This document shows positions 9,712 to 18,752 of a DNA stretch of 64,000 nucleotides, piece by piece. Positions within the stretch are counted from its first letter, which is position 1. Every line of letters starts with the position of its first letter. The stretch is taken from NCBI GenBank assembly GCA_017642935.1, contig JAEPOK010000002.1, positions 1,299,501 to 1,363,500 on the forward strand, written 5' to 3'. Made by a program: the position numbers and the translations under genes. Source of the DNA: Hyphomicrobiales bacterium (GTDB lineage: Bacteria > Pseudomonadota > Alphaproteobacteria > Rhizobiales > MH13). Below the pieces are notes generated by a model that made no database searches, was not told the DNA's origin, and saw only the letters and a program-made list of their open reading frames with translations.

Positions 9712-10536
9712 ATGGGTACATCCAAATCTCTGTTCATCGGTGCGCTCGCCTCGACCCTGTTCTCAGGGGTGGCCTATGCAGCCGACTACATTCCACCGCC
9801 AATCGTCGATTTCGAGCCGGAATATGAGCTCGAGATCGGTGGCAACCTCTACCTGCGCGGCTATATCGGCTTCACCAACCAGGAAGTTGATGAGCTGGAT
9901 CCCTCGCGGCTTGGAACTGCCGCCGTGATCGACGTCTTGCACGCACAGTTCGAAGCGGGTGGTCTTGTTGGTGGCGCGGTCGGTTACAGGCTCAACGACT
10001 GGTTCCGCGGTGATATCAGTGCTGAGTATCGGATGCGCACGGCCTTTGATGGCCTGGATCGCTACGACACAACTGGCGATGGTACATGGGATGGGACCAA
10101 CGACTACACCGCTGATAAATCGGAAATCGTCCTGCTTGCGAATGCCTTCGTCGATATGGGCAGTTACCACGGCATCTCGCCCTACGTCGGCGCCGGTGTT
10201 GGTGCGTCGTACACGATGATTGACGACATGGTCGATGTGAACACGCCTACTGGCGGCGTTGCTTTTGCAGGTGACAACGGCGAATGGTCGTTGGCGTGGG
10301 CTCTCTATGCTGGTCTTGGATTCGAAGTGAACGATCAGCTGACCTTGGACCTTGGATACCGTTATCTTCACATTGGCGACGCTGAATCCGGCGATGTCGA
10401 TCCATTTACCGGCGGTGCAGTTGTCAGCCCAGTTCTGTTCAACGGCATTTCATCGCACGATGTAACACTCGGCTTCCGTTATGCCTTGGGCGGTTTCGGT
10501 GGCGGTGGTGGCGGACACCATTACAGCAGCTACTAA
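9712..10536 (+). CDS. outer-membrane beta-barrel protein (porin-like, Omp25/31 type)
   Basis: The 274-residue product has a cleavable signal peptide (cut after VAYA, about residue 23) and a mature part rich in alternating strands with Gly/Tyr turns (GNLYLRGYIGFTNQ, YVGAGVGASYTMI, ALYAGLGFEVNDQL, TLDLGYRYLHIGDAE, ISSHDVTLGFRYALGG), as in 8-stranded OmpA/Opa-type barrels of Rhizobiales. The C terminus is odd: a Gly run then HHYSSY rather than ending on the last strand. ATG 9712 is chosen because it gives a standard signal peptide; an in-frame GTG precedes it. The preceding island has a palindrome and a CtrA-box match. Probable role: surface structure or permeability; exact function unknown. Confidence 0.8.
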   Translation: MGTSKSLFIGALASTLFSGVAYAADYIPPPIVDFEPEYELEIGGNLYLRGYIGFTNQEVDELDPSRLGTAAVIDVLHAQFEAGGLVGGAVGYRLNDWFRGDISAEYRMRTAFDGLDRYDTTGDGTWDGTNDYTADKSEIVLLANAFVDMGSYHGISPYVGAGVGASYTMIDDMVDVNTPTGGVAFAGDNGEWSLAWALYAGLGFEVNDQLTLDLGYRYLHIGDAESGDVDPFTGGAVVSPVLFNGISSHDVTLGFRYALGGFGGGGGGHHYSSY

Positions 10537-10564
10537 GCTCCCTTTTCCTTACACACGACTTCAA

Positions 10565-10591
10565 GCCGCTGGTTCTGCCAGCGGCTTTTTT
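10565..10591 (+). terminator. rho-independent terminator after the beta-barrel gene
   Basis: GCCGCTGG (10565-10572) pairs with CCAGCGGC (10578-10585) around a 5-nt loop, followed by six T. Confidence 0.88.
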
Positions 10592-10717
10592 GCGCCAGCT
10601 CCAGCCAAAAGCTGGTTGGTAGATTTTCGCAATTGACGGCGCCTTCCTCTTCGCTTAGTGCCGGCGGTGGGACACCTCTCCCCAACGAGAGGCTTTCTAT
10701 CTGGAAGGATAGCCATC

Positions 10718-11887
10718 ATGAGCACTGCAATGCCCGGCACGCGGCCGGTTAATCCGCATTTTTCGTCCGGCCCCTGCGCAAAGCGCCCCGGCTGGACCCT
10801 CGACGGTCTGCAAGATGCAGCCCTCGGACGTTCTCACAGATCATCGGTCGGTAAGTCGAAGCTGAAAGAGGCGATCGACAAGACGCGTGCGATTCTGGAC
10901 GTGCCGGACGATTATCGCATCGGCATCGTGCCAGCGTCCGATACGGGCGCCGTTGAGATGGCGATGTGGAGCCTGCTTGGCGCCCGCCCGGTGACCATGG
11001 TTGCCTGGGAGAGTTTTGGCGCTGGCTGGGTGACTGACGTCGTCAAGCAGCTCAAACTCGACGCCACCAAGGTCGAAGCGGCCTACGGCGCGCTGCCAGA
11101 CATGGCAGCTATCGACTACAACACCGATGTCGTTTTCACTTGGAACGGCACGACCTCGGGCGTGCGCATGCCAAACGGCGATGCCATCGCCGCTGACCGC
11201 CAGGGCCTCACTATCTGCGATGCAACTTCGGCGGCATTTGCGCAGGATTTGCCATTCGACAAGCTCGATGCGGTGACCTTCTCCTGGCAGAAAGTGCTGG
11301 GTGGGGAAGCGGCCCACGGCGTTCTCATTCTCTCCCCCCGAGCGGTCGAACGTCTTGAGAGCCACACGCCGGCTTGGCCGCTGCCGAAGATCTTCCGGCT
11401 CACCAAAGGCGGGAAGCTGATCGAGGGCATCTTCAAAGGCGAGACCATCAACACGCCCTCCATGCTGTGCGTGGAAGACTATCTGGATGCGCTGAATTGG
11501 GCCGAGTCGATTGGTGGATTGAAGGGGCTCATCGCCCGCGCTGATGCCAATGCCGATGTCATCGACACCTTTGTGCAGGCAACGCCTTGGATCGACTATC
11601 TGGCAGAGGGTCGCGAAACACGCTCCAACACTTCGGTTTGCGTGAAAATCGTCGACCCGGACATTCTGGCACTCGATCATGCGGCCCAAGCGGCCTTCGC
11701 CAAGGCCATCGCCAAGCGCTTGGAAGCTGAGGGCGTGGCGCTCGATATTGCGGGCTACCGCGATGCGCCTGCTGGTCTTCGCATCTGGGCTGGAGGCACG
11801 ATTGAAGCCTCCGACATGGAGGCGTTGATGCCGTGGCTCGATTGGGCGTTCGCGCTTGAGAAAGCAGCGCTCCAGGCTGCCGCCTGA
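10718..11887 (+). CDS. serC: phosphoserine aminotransferase SerC
   Basis: SerC is a PLP enzyme that transfers an amino group from glutamate to 3-phosphohydroxypyruvate, giving O-phosphoserine; it also acts in pyridoxal phosphate synthesis. The 389-residue product has the N-terminal [14 protein letters not shown] segment of the alphaproteobacterial SerC type, SHRSSVGK, and the PLP lysine in [15 protein letters not shown]. The ATG at 10718 has a GGAAGGA ribosome site about 10 nt upstream. serA follows 111 bp downstream on the same strand, so both steps of phosphoserine formation are together. Confidence 0.95.
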   Translation: MSTAMPGTRPVNPHFSSGPCAKRPGWTLDGLQDAALGRSHRSSVGKSKLKEAIDKTRAILDVPDDYRIGIVPASDTGAVEMAMWSLLGARPVTMVAWESFGAGWVTDVVKQLKLDATKVEAAYGALPDMAAIDYNTDVVFTWNGTTSGVRMPNGDAIAADRQGLTICDATSAAFAQDLPFDKLDAVTFSWQKVLGGEAAHGVLILSPRAVERLESHTPAWPLPKIFRLTKGGKLIEGIFKGETINTPSMLCVEDYLDALNWAESIGGLKGLIARADANADVIDTFVQATPWIDYLAEGRETRSNTSVCVKIVDPDILALDHAAQAAFAKAIAKRLEAEGVALDIAGYRDAPAGLRIWAGGTIEASDMEALMPWLDWAFALEKAALQAAA

Positions 11888-11998
11888 TCGCCATTTCTCT
11901 CTTCTATGGTCGGCGCGGAAGCGCCGCCTAACCGTGTTTTGGTGCCAAGTCTGGCGACCATTTCCCCAACTCATTCATGACAATCAGGAGTGCCTCAG

Positions 11999-13585
11999 AT
12001 GGCCCCTCGCGTTCTTATTTCTGACAGCCTTTCACCCACGGCCGTGGACATCTTCAAGTCTCGCGGTATCGACGTCACCTTTGAGCCAGGCCTCGGCAAG
12101 GACAAGGAGAAGCTACTGTCCATGATCGGCGATTATGATGGTCTGGCAATCCGTTCGGCCACCAAAGCGACTGACAAACTGATTGCCGCTGCCGATAACC
12201 TGAAAGTGATCGGTCGAGCCGGTATCGGTGTCGATAATGTCGATATCGCAGCCGCGACCTCGCGCGGCATCATCGTGATGAACACGCCCTTCGGCAATTC
12301 CATCACGACCGCCGAGCATTCGATTTCGATGATGCTGGCCTGTGCCCGTCAGATCCCTGCCGCCGATAACTCGACGCAGGCTGGCAAGTGGGAGAAATCA
12401 AAATTCATGGGCGTGGAGGTCACTGGCAAGACGCTCGGTTTGATTGGCTGCGGCAATATCGGCTCCATTGTCGCGGATCGCGCGATTGGCCTTAAAATGC
12501 GTGTCGTGGCCTATGACCCCTTCCTCACCGAAGAGCGTGCCGTGGAGCTTGGCGTCGACAAGGTTGAGTTGGATGAGCTTCTGGCCCGTGCCGACTTCAT
12601 TACGCTGCACGTGCCAAAAACCGACAAAACGGCGAACATCCTTTCCGCCGATGCCATCAACAAGATGAAAAAAGGCGTGCGCATCATCAACTGTGCCCGC
12701 GGCGGCCTGGTCGATGAGAACGCGTTGCGCGCTGCGCTCGACTCCGGCCACGTGGCCGGTGCTGCCATGGACGTTTTTGCCGAAGAACCTGCCACCGACA
12801 ATGTGCTGTTTGGAGCGCCGAACCTTGTTTGCACGCCACATCTGGGCGCAGCCACCACCGAGGCGCAGGAGAATGTCGCGCTTCAGGTGGCCGAGCAGAT
12901 GGCCGATTACCTGACCACTGGTGCGGTCACCAATGCGCTCAACTCGCCGTCGATCTCTGCTGAAGAGGCGCCGCGCTTGGCACCGTTCGTCAAGCTTGCT
13001 GAGTTGGTTGGCTCGTTTGCCGGTCAGCTGACGGAAACCGCGATTGAAGGTATCACCATTGAGTACGCCGGGGACATTGCCGAGCTTAACACCCAAGCGC
13101 TTTCCTCGGCTGCGCTGGCTGGCGTTCTGCGTCCGCTGCTTTCCACCGTCAACGTGGTTTCGGCCCCAGCGATGGCCAAAGAGCGCGGCATCGCGCTGGA
13201 AGAAACCAAGCGTGGTCAGGAGGGCGCCTATGAGACCTATATGCGCCTGACAGTCACCACAGAGCGCCAGAAACGCTCGGTTGCCGGCACCGTGTTTGCC
13301 GACGGCAAGCCGCGACTCATCCAGATCAAAGGGATCAACATGGAAGGCGAGTTCGGCGAGCACATGCTTTACGTAACCAACAACGACAAGCCGGGCTTTA
13401 TCGGTCGCTTGGGCACGCTGTTGGGTGCGGAGAACATCAACATCGCGACGTTTAATCTCGGTCGTGCCGAAAAAGGCGATGATGCCATCGCGCTTGTCCA
13501 GGTCGATGAGCCGGTGAGTGATGATGTGCTCAAGAAAATCGAAGAGCTGGAAAATGTGGTTCAGGCCAAGCGGCTGAGTTTTTAA
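11999..13585 (+). CDS. serA: D-3-phosphoglycerate dehydrogenase SerA
   Basis: SerA oxidises 3-phosphoglycerate to 3-phosphohydroxypyruvate with NAD+, the first step of serine synthesis. The 528-residue product is the long form: substrate and NAD domains with GLIGCGNIGSIVADRA, NCARGGLVDENAL and catalytic TPHLGAATTEAQ, then an intervening ASB domain and a C-terminal ACT domain (LYVTNNDKPGFIGRLGTLLG) that usually gives serine feedback control. ATG 11999 has CAGGAG 8 nt upstream; the in-frame GTG at 11990 lies within that site and is less likely. Confidence 0.97.
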   Translation: MAPRVLISDSLSPTAVDIFKSRGIDVTFEPGLGKDKEKLLSMIGDYDGLAIRSATKATDKLIAAADNLKVIGRAGIGVDNVDIAAATSRGIIVMNTPFGNSITTAEHSISMMLACARQIPAADNSTQAGKWEKSKFMGVEVTGKTLGLIGCGNIGSIVADRAIGLKMRVVAYDPFLTEERAVELGVDKVELDELLARADFITLHVPKTDKTANILSADAINKMKKGVRIINCARGGLVDENALRAALDSGHVAGAAMDVFAEEPATDNVLFGAPNLVCTPHLGAATTEAQENVALQVAEQMADYLTTGAVTNALNSPSISAEEAPRLAPFVKLAELVGSFAGQLTETAIEGITIEYAGDIAELNTQALSSAALAGVLRPLLSTVNVVSAPAMAKERGIALEETKRGQEGAYETYMRLTVTTERQKRSVAGTVFADGKPRLIQIKGINMEGEFGEHMLYVTNNDKPGFIGRLGTLLGAENINIATFNLGRAEKGDDAIALVQVDEPVSDDVLKKIEELENVVQAKRLSF

Positions 13586-13603
13586 CCAGCGAAATTAGAT
13601 CCC

Positions 13604-13642
13604 AAAAGCCCCGGACGCCTGAGGCGATCCGAGGCTTTTTTT
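13604..13642 (+). terminator. terminator after serA, probably bidirectional
   Basis: AAAAGCC (13604-13610) pairs with GGCTTTT, enclosing further paired blocks (CGGA/TCCG, CGCC/GGCG), followed by a T run on + and T4 on -. It separates the convergent serA and permease genes. Confidence 0.75.
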
Positions 13643-13644
13643 GT

Positions 13645-14571
13645 TCAATCCCGCGCCAGGCGCTTGCGCACGTAGCGTAGGGGCCGCCCGTCCAGAACCA
13701 TCAGCCCAACGCCGATCACCGTTAGCCCAAGCAGTTTCAGCGCATCCATCGTATCGCCGAGAACCGGCACGGCGATGAGCACCGTGAACACCGGCACCAG
13801 CAGCGTTACAAGCGATGTGTTGGTTGCGCCGGCGGTCTTCAAAATCTGAAAAAACAGCATGTAGGCGAGTGCGGTGGAGACAATCGCCAGCGCCAGCACC
13901 GAAAACACGACCGGCGGGGAGGGCACGCCGATCTCAAGCGGGCTCTCGACGAGGAAGGCCAGCGGCACCATCATGACCGAGGCGGCGGTGAGCTGACCGG
14001 TCGCGGTTGCCATCGGGTTTTCGGCGGCAAAACGCCGTCCGAACACGCCGGACAATCCATAGGCGATCGATGCACCGATGATCGCCAGTTCGGCCAGCAA
14101 ATGATCGCCGAGGCCGAGCAAGTGGCGCGGTCCGATCACCAACACCACGCCAGCAAATCCGATCATGAGGCCGATGATTTTTGTCACCGTAAAGCGTTCG
14201 TCGGCCAGGACCAGCCCGGCGATCAGCACGGTGAAAAAGGGAGTGGCTGCGTTCAGGATCGACGAGAGCGAGGCCTCAATGAACTGCTGGCCCCAGAAGA
14301 TCAGCGAGAAGGCCAGCACATTGTTGAGCGCCCCCATCAGGAAATAGGCGCCCCAGGCCCTGCGCGTGGTCGCCAAGCGTACGCCCATGACCAGACAGGC
14401 AATGTGCAGCGTGGTCGCGGCCAAGGAGACGCGCAGCAGGACCAGTGTCAGCGGTGGGATTTCAGCGACGGCCACTTTGCTGAAGACGAAGGAACTGCCC
14501 CACAGGGAGGCAAGCAACAGCAGCAGCAGCCAGGCGGTCGTCGACATGGTTTTTTGGGTGGTAGCAGGCAT
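13645..14571 (-). CDS. EamA/DMT-family permease
   Basis: The 308-residue product is a ten-helix drug/metabolite transporter made of two EamA repeats. Hydrophobic segments run through the chain, beginning LLLLLLASLWGSSFVFSKVA and ending LKLLGLTVIGVGLMVL before a short basic cytoplasmic tail. Conserved EamA features include the early GSSF and PPLTLVLLRVSLA, and in the second half LAYMLFFQILKTAGATNTSLVTLLVPVFTVLIA. Substrate cannot be read from sequence; relatives export amino acids or metabolites. A second start (MSTTAW) lies 8 codons in. It is a single gene convergent with serA. Confidence 0.88.
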   Translation of the reverse strand: MPATTQKTMSTTAWLLLLLLASLWGSSFVFSKVAVAEIPPLTLVLLRVSLAATTLHIACLVMGVRLATTRRAWGAYFLMGALNNVLAFSLIFWGQQFIEASLSSILNAATPFFTVLIAGLVLADERFTVTKIIGLMIGFAGVVLVIGPRHLLGLGDHLLAELAIIGASIAYGLSGVFGRRFAAENPMATATGQLTAASVMMVPLAFLVESPLEIGVPSPPVVFSVLALAIVSTALAYMLFFQILKTAGATNTSLVTLLVPVFTVLIAVPVLGDTMDALKLLGLTVIGVGLMVLDGRPLRYVRKRLARD

Positions 14572-14872
14572 TGGCGTCCGGCAGTTGCAGAAGGTTGGCC
14601 GACCTCTAGTCGCCTTTCATCGCCGGTACCACCCGTTTTGCGCCGTTGCGGTCAATTGGCGCGAACGTTGTCTCACGCCATCTCGCTGGCCCGTTGCCTG
14701 CCATTTCTAACGCCGTCGTTGACAGAACACCCGCTAACAACCTGCCGCTGGGCTGAGAGCAGCGGCTAATAATCACTGACTAGGAAATGGGTGAATTAAG
14801 GTTACTAACTTCTTACTCTGCAATGCAATTCACACTCTGTTAGGTTTCGGCGCCTTTTGCGTAACCGAACCG
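14572..14872. other. intergenic stretch without a gene
   Basis: This 301-bp gap separates the divergent permease gene (-) and the small secreted protein gene (+), so it should hold both promoters. The right half (from about 14760) is AT-rich compared with its surroundings. I see no RNA gene, repeat or convincing CtrA box. Confidence 0.5.
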
Positions 14873-15286
14873 ATGGTTGAAATGACCGCTAGAAAGATCA
14901 CCAAAGGGTTGTCTGTGACCGCGCTTATGGTTGTCACTTTCGCCTCAGCGCATGCTCAGAACCTAGGTGTCTGTTCACGTACACTCGCCGATGCCGAGCT
15001 CGGTGCGCCTGTTTGCGCTGGAAACGCTGCCTATTGTGAGCGTTTTGCTTTCAATTGCCAGATTGCTGGCGGACAGGTTTTGAACCTGAGCGAACCCTAT
15101 CAATGCCGCAGCGCCTGCTACGTTTGTCAGGGCACACCTGACCCTGTGATCGATCTTTTCTCGGGCAACATCGCCCATACCTGGCTCACCTGCCAAGACG
15201 ACGATAACGAGGATTCTCCTGAGCCTTCTTCACCGGCGCCGCCCGAACCAAATATTGTTGAGGAAGAAGAAATCGAACCCCAGTAG
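14873..15286 (+). CDS. small secreted Cys-rich protein of unknown function
   Basis: I do not recognise a family. The 137-residue product has a signal peptide (ITKGLSVTALMVVTFASAHA, cut about residue 29) and a mature domain with eight cysteines, in LGVCSR, APVCAGNAAYCERF, FNCQIAG, YQCRSACYVCQG and WLTCQDD, suggesting a disulphide-stabilised periplasmic or secreted fold. The C-terminal 30 residues are acidic and Pro-rich (DDDNEDSPEPSSPAPPEPN, then EEEEIEP) and probably disordered. ATG 14873 or the ATG at 14882 could be the start. Neighbours give no hint of function. Confidence 0.65.
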   Translation: MVEMTARKITKGLSVTALMVVTFASAHAQNLGVCSRTLADAELGAPVCAGNAAYCERFAFNCQIAGGQVLNLSEPYQCRSACYVCQGTPDPVIDLFSGNIAHTWLTCQDDDNEDSPEPSSPAPPEPNIVEEEEIEPQ

Positions 15287-15426
15287 CCAACTGCATATCC
15301 GGCAGACTGGACAACCAGTCGGTTTCGCCCTTTTCGGCTTCGACCGGTCATATGGTGGTGCGCGGGAGATGTCATCAACCGCATTGGCCGTCCACAAGGC
15401 ATCCTGTTGGCCAAGTCACGGCAAGC

Positions 15427-16113
15427 CTAGCGCTGTGAGCTGTCTGGCTTGCCATCCTCGTCGTCGGGACGGAAGGTGCCGTGAACGGGGTCAATCGGCT
15501 TGATCGAACCGCCCTGGGCTTCATTGATCGCGTGGCGCCAATGCTTGCGGCAGAGCGAGATATAGCGGTCATTGCCGCCGATCTCGACCTGCGCGCCGCC
15601 GGTGACTGCTTTGCCGTCTTCGCCGACGCGCACAACCATGGTGGCCTTCGACCCGCACCAGCAAATGGTGCGCACTTCCCGCAGTTCGTCGGCAAGCGCC
15701 AGCAGGGCTTTTGAACCAGGGAAGAGTTGGCCGGCAAAGTCGACCCGCAGGCCATAGGCCATGACAGGAATTTTGATGTCGTCAACGATGCGGGCCAGCT
15801 GCCAAACCTGTTCCTCGGTCAGAAACTGGGCCTCATCTACCAGGATGCACGCGGGGCGTTCATCGCCGCTCTTGGCGAGGCTCGCCAGGTGACTGACGGT
15901 GAACTCGTAAAGGTCTGTTTCACGCGTGTAGGTGTCGGCCGAGGCCTTGATGCCGATGCGTGAGCCGATCACGCCTTCTCCAGCCCTTTGGTCGAGCTGT
16001 GCCGTCAGCAAGACCGTCGTCATGCCCCGTTCGGCATAGTTGTAGGCCGCCTGCAAGAGCATCGTCGACTTGCCAGCGTTCATCGTTGAATAGTGAAAGT
16101 AGAGCTTCGCCAT
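15427..16113 (-). CDS. tdk: thymidine kinase (type II)
   Basis: Thymidine kinase phosphorylates thymidine with ATP in pyrimidine salvage. The 228-residue product has the P-loop STMNAGKST near its N terminus, the Asp-Glu motif CILVDEAQFL, the GLRVDFAGQLFPGS lasso region and Cys positions of the zinc-binding part (TICWCGSKAT and CRKHW). The C-terminal tail of about 25 residues (IKPIDPVHGTFRPDDEDG) is an ordinary extension. The gene is 15 bp from the next permease gene on the same strand, so the two may be co-transcribed. Confidence 0.95.
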   Translation of the reverse strand: MAKLYFHYSTMNAGKSTMLLQAAYNYAERGMTTVLLTAQLDQRAGEGVIGSRIGIKASADTYTRETDLYEFTVSHLASLAKSGDERPACILVDEAQFLTEEQVWQLARIVDDIKIPVMAYGLRVDFAGQLFPGSKALLALADELREVRTICWCGSKATMVVRVGEDGKAVTGGAQVEIGGNDRYISLCRKHWRHAINEAQGGSIKPIDPVHGTFRPDDEDGKPDSSQR

Positions 16114-16128
16114 GGCGTGTTGGTGGCA

Positions 16129-17064
16129 CTATTTGGGAACGGACTCAGGCGTGGTTTGTGCAGCGATGCGGTCGGCACGGCGTTTGCCGGCCCACTCGGC
16201 CAGCATGACACCGCTGACCACAAACACAATGCCAGCCGCGTGATAGCTGGCAAAGGCCTCGCCGATGATGAGGACGGCAAGGCCCGATCCGAACACCGGC
16301 ACCAGATTGATGAACACGCTGGCGCGGCTTGGTCCGATCAGTTCCACGCCGCGCACCCAGAACACCTGGGACAGCAGTGAGGGAAAGATGACGATGTAGG
16401 CAAGCAAGGCCGGCACCTTCCAACTCGCCTGCGGGTAGACGCCTTGGGACACCTCCCAGACCGCCAAGGGGAATGCCGTGACCGTCGCGCCAATGGCCAT
16501 CAGAAGCATGAACACTTGCCAGGGCAGCTGCGGTTTGTAGCGCAACAGAATTGAGTAGAGCGAATAGACAAAGACGCCGATCATCATGATGACGTCGCCG
16601 ATGTTGAATTCCAGCGCCATCAACCGGCTAAGGCTGCCTTGGCTCACGGTGATCAGGATGCCGATCACGGAGAGCAAAACGCCCAACCCTTGAAGCGCAC
16701 TGATGCGCTCGCGGTAGATGATGAACATGAGCAGCATCACGACCGAAGGGAAGGCCGATTGTTCGATGGAGACGTTGAGCGCGCTGGTGAAGTTGAGCGC
16801 GCCGTAAAGCGCAAAGTTGAAAAAAGAAAACCCGAGCACGCCCAAAAACGCCACGAACAGACCGTGCTTGCGGATCGTGTCGCGGTGCGCAGCAAGGTGT
16901 GGGCGGGCGACCACATAGACAATGGAGACCACCAATGTCCAACGCACAAAGGTCAGCGTGAATGGGGGAATCACCCCGGCCGCCAACTTGCCGGCGATGG
17001 CGTTGCCAGCCCAAAACAGTGTGGTCAGTGTGAGCAACAGGTAGGGGCGGTCGAAGAATTTCAT
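16129..17064 (-). CDS. EamA/DMT-family permease
   Basis: This is a second drug/metabolite transporter with about ten hydrophobic segments (from YLLLTLTTLFWAGNAIAGKL to VFVVSGVMLAEWAGKR). EamA hallmarks are FWAGNAIAGKLA, PPFTLTFVRWTLV, and in the second half LLSQVFWVRGVELIGPSRASVFINLVPVFGSGLAVLI. I start it at 17064 (MKFFDRPY) because the first helix follows at once; in-frame ATGs at 17088 and 17145 would add short basic, Pro-rich leaders without clear ribosome sites. About 311 residues. The substrate is unknown. It lies just upstream of tdk and is divergent from purA. Confidence 0.85.
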   Translation of the reverse strand: MKFFDRPYLLLTLTTLFWAGNAIAGKLAAGVIPPFTLTFVRWTLVVSIVYVVARPHLAAHRDTIRKHGLFVAFLGVLGFSFFNFALYGALNFTSALNVSIEQSAFPSVVMLLMFIIYRERISALQGLGVLLSVIGILITVSQGSLSRLMALEFNIGDVIMMIGVFVYSLYSILLRYKPQLPWQVFMLLMAIGATVTAFPLAVWEVSQGVYPQASWKVPALLAYIVIFPSLLSQVFWVRGVELIGPSRASVFINLVPVFGSGLAVLIIGEAFASYHAAGIVFVVSGVMLAEWAGKRRADRIAAQTTPESVPK

Positions 17065-17267
17065 GCCCGCACCAACACGTTTTGGCATCGCGGCGCAAGG
17101 CGTCGGTGGACGCGGGCGTGCATTCGCCTTGGTAGGGGCTTGCATCCTCTGAAGATGTGCTAAGGGAAAGCGAACGCCCCGGTGGTCGGTTGAGCCTTCA
17201 ATCATCATGCGGGGCGCCTTTGTGTTTGGCACAAACAGACGTGCGCCAAAAACGGGAATGGATGAGA

Positions 17268-18566
17268 ATGGCAAATGTGGTGGTGGTCGGCTCGCAGTGG
17301 GGCGACGAGGGCAAGGGTAAGATCGTCGACTGGCTGTCGGAGCGTGCCGATGTGGTGGTGCGATACCAGGGCGGGCACAATGCCGGTCATACGCTTGTTG
17401 TTGGCGAGACCGTCTACAAGCTGTCGCTTTTGCCGTCAGGCATTGTGCGCAAGGGTACGTTGTCGCTGATCGGCAATGGTGTGGTCATCGATCCGCACCA
17501 TCTGGTCAAAGAAATCGCGACGCTTGAAGATCAGGGCGTTGCGATCACGCCAGAGCGGCTGCGCATCGCCGATAACGCCACACTAATCCTGTCGCTGCAT
17601 CGTGAGCTGGACGGCATGCGCGAAAGCGCTGCCACGCAAACCGGCACGAAGATCGGCACCACGGGGCGTGGCATCGGCCCCGCCTATGAGGACAAGGTTG
17701 GCCGTCGGGCGATCCGCGTGATGGATTTGGCCAATCCAGCTACGTTGCCGGCCAAGATCGACCGCCTGCTCGCCCACCACAACGCGCTGCGGCGCGGGCT
17801 GGAAGCGCCGGAGATTCAGGCGCAGGCTGTGCTCGATGAGTTGCTGCAGGTTGCCGACAAGATAACGCCTTTTATTGATCGGGTTTGGCAGGTGCTGGAT
17901 GAGCACCGTGCCAAAGGTTCACGCATCCTGTTCGAAGGCGCGCAGGGCGCGTTGCTAGACATCGACCACGGCACCTATCCGTTTGTCACCTCCTCCAACA
18001 CCGTGTCAGGCCAGGCCGCGACCGGCTCGGGCATTGGTCCAGGCGGGATTGACTATGTGCTTGGCATCACCAAGGCGTACACCACTCGGGTGGGCGAGGG
18101 GCCTTTCCCAACCGAGCAGCTCAACGAGATCGGCGAATTTCTTGGCACCAAGGGCCATGAGTTTGGTGTCGTGACCGGGCGCAAGCGTCGTTGCGGCTGG
18201 TTCGATGCCGTGCTGGTGCGCCAGACGGTTAAGACATCCGGCATTACCGGCATCGCGCTTACAAAACTCGATGTGCTCGACGGCATGGACGAGTTGATGA
18301 TCTGCACCGGCTATGAGGTGGACGGCGAGGTGATCAACTATCTGCCAGCCAGCCAGGGCCAACAGGCTCGGGCCAAGCCGGTTTACACGCGCATGGAAGG
18401 CTGGTCCGACACGACGGCAGGCGCGCGCAGCTGGGCTGATTTGCCGGCCCAGGCGGTGAAATATGTGCGTCTTGTCGAAGAGCTGATCGACGCGCCGGTG
18501 GCGCTGCTTTCGACCAGCCCACAGCGCGATGACACAATTTTGGTCCACGACCCTTTTAAGGATTAA
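17268..18566 (+). CDS. purA: adenylosuccinate synthetase PurA
   Basis: PurA joins IMP and aspartate using GTP to give adenylosuccinate, the committed step to AMP. The 432-residue product starts with the signature [18 protein letters not shown] (GTP-binding loop and catalytic Asp), has [49 protein letters not shown] and the C-terminal GTP site region. Length is normal. I start it at 17268 (MANVVVV); an ATG two codons earlier (17262) is also possible. Confidence 0.98.
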   Translation: MANVVVVGSQWGDEGKGKIVDWLSERADVVVRYQGGHNAGHTLVVGETVYKLSLLPSGIVRKGTLSLIGNGVVIDPHHLVKEIATLEDQGVAITPERLRIADNATLILSLHRELDGMRESAATQTGTKIGTTGRGIGPAYEDKVGRRAIRVMDLANPATLPAKIDRLLAHHNALRRGLEAPEIQAQAVLDELLQVADKITPFIDRVWQVLDEHRAKGSRILFEGAQGALLDIDHGTYPFVTSSNTVSGQAATGSGIGPGGIDYVLGITKAYTTRVGEGPFPTEQLNEIGEFLGTKGHEFGVVTGRKRRCGWFDAVLVRQTVKTSGITGIALTKLDVLDGMDELMICTGYEVDGEVINYLPASQGQQARAKPVYTRMEGWSDTTAGARSWADLPAQAVKYVRLVEELIDAPVALLSTSPQRDDTILVHDPFKD

Positions 18567-18752
18567 ACGGTATTGTGTCGGGCTGCGTCCTTAACAATGT
18601 GGTCGGCTTTGATGTGCTAAGCCATTGATCTGGCAGATTGTCCGCGTGCAAGCCATTGACCGGCACTGTGTTCATTGGGCATTACTGGCCGGGAGAGGTG
18701 CGCGTGACGGGTATTCGCGCAGGTGGCGGCACGCTTCTAGATTGGTGTGAGT

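Noticed and set aside
11888-11998. Riboswitch between serC and serA
   Set aside because: The 111-bp gap holds no recognisable aptamer or terminator stem; the ribosome site of serA explains its end.
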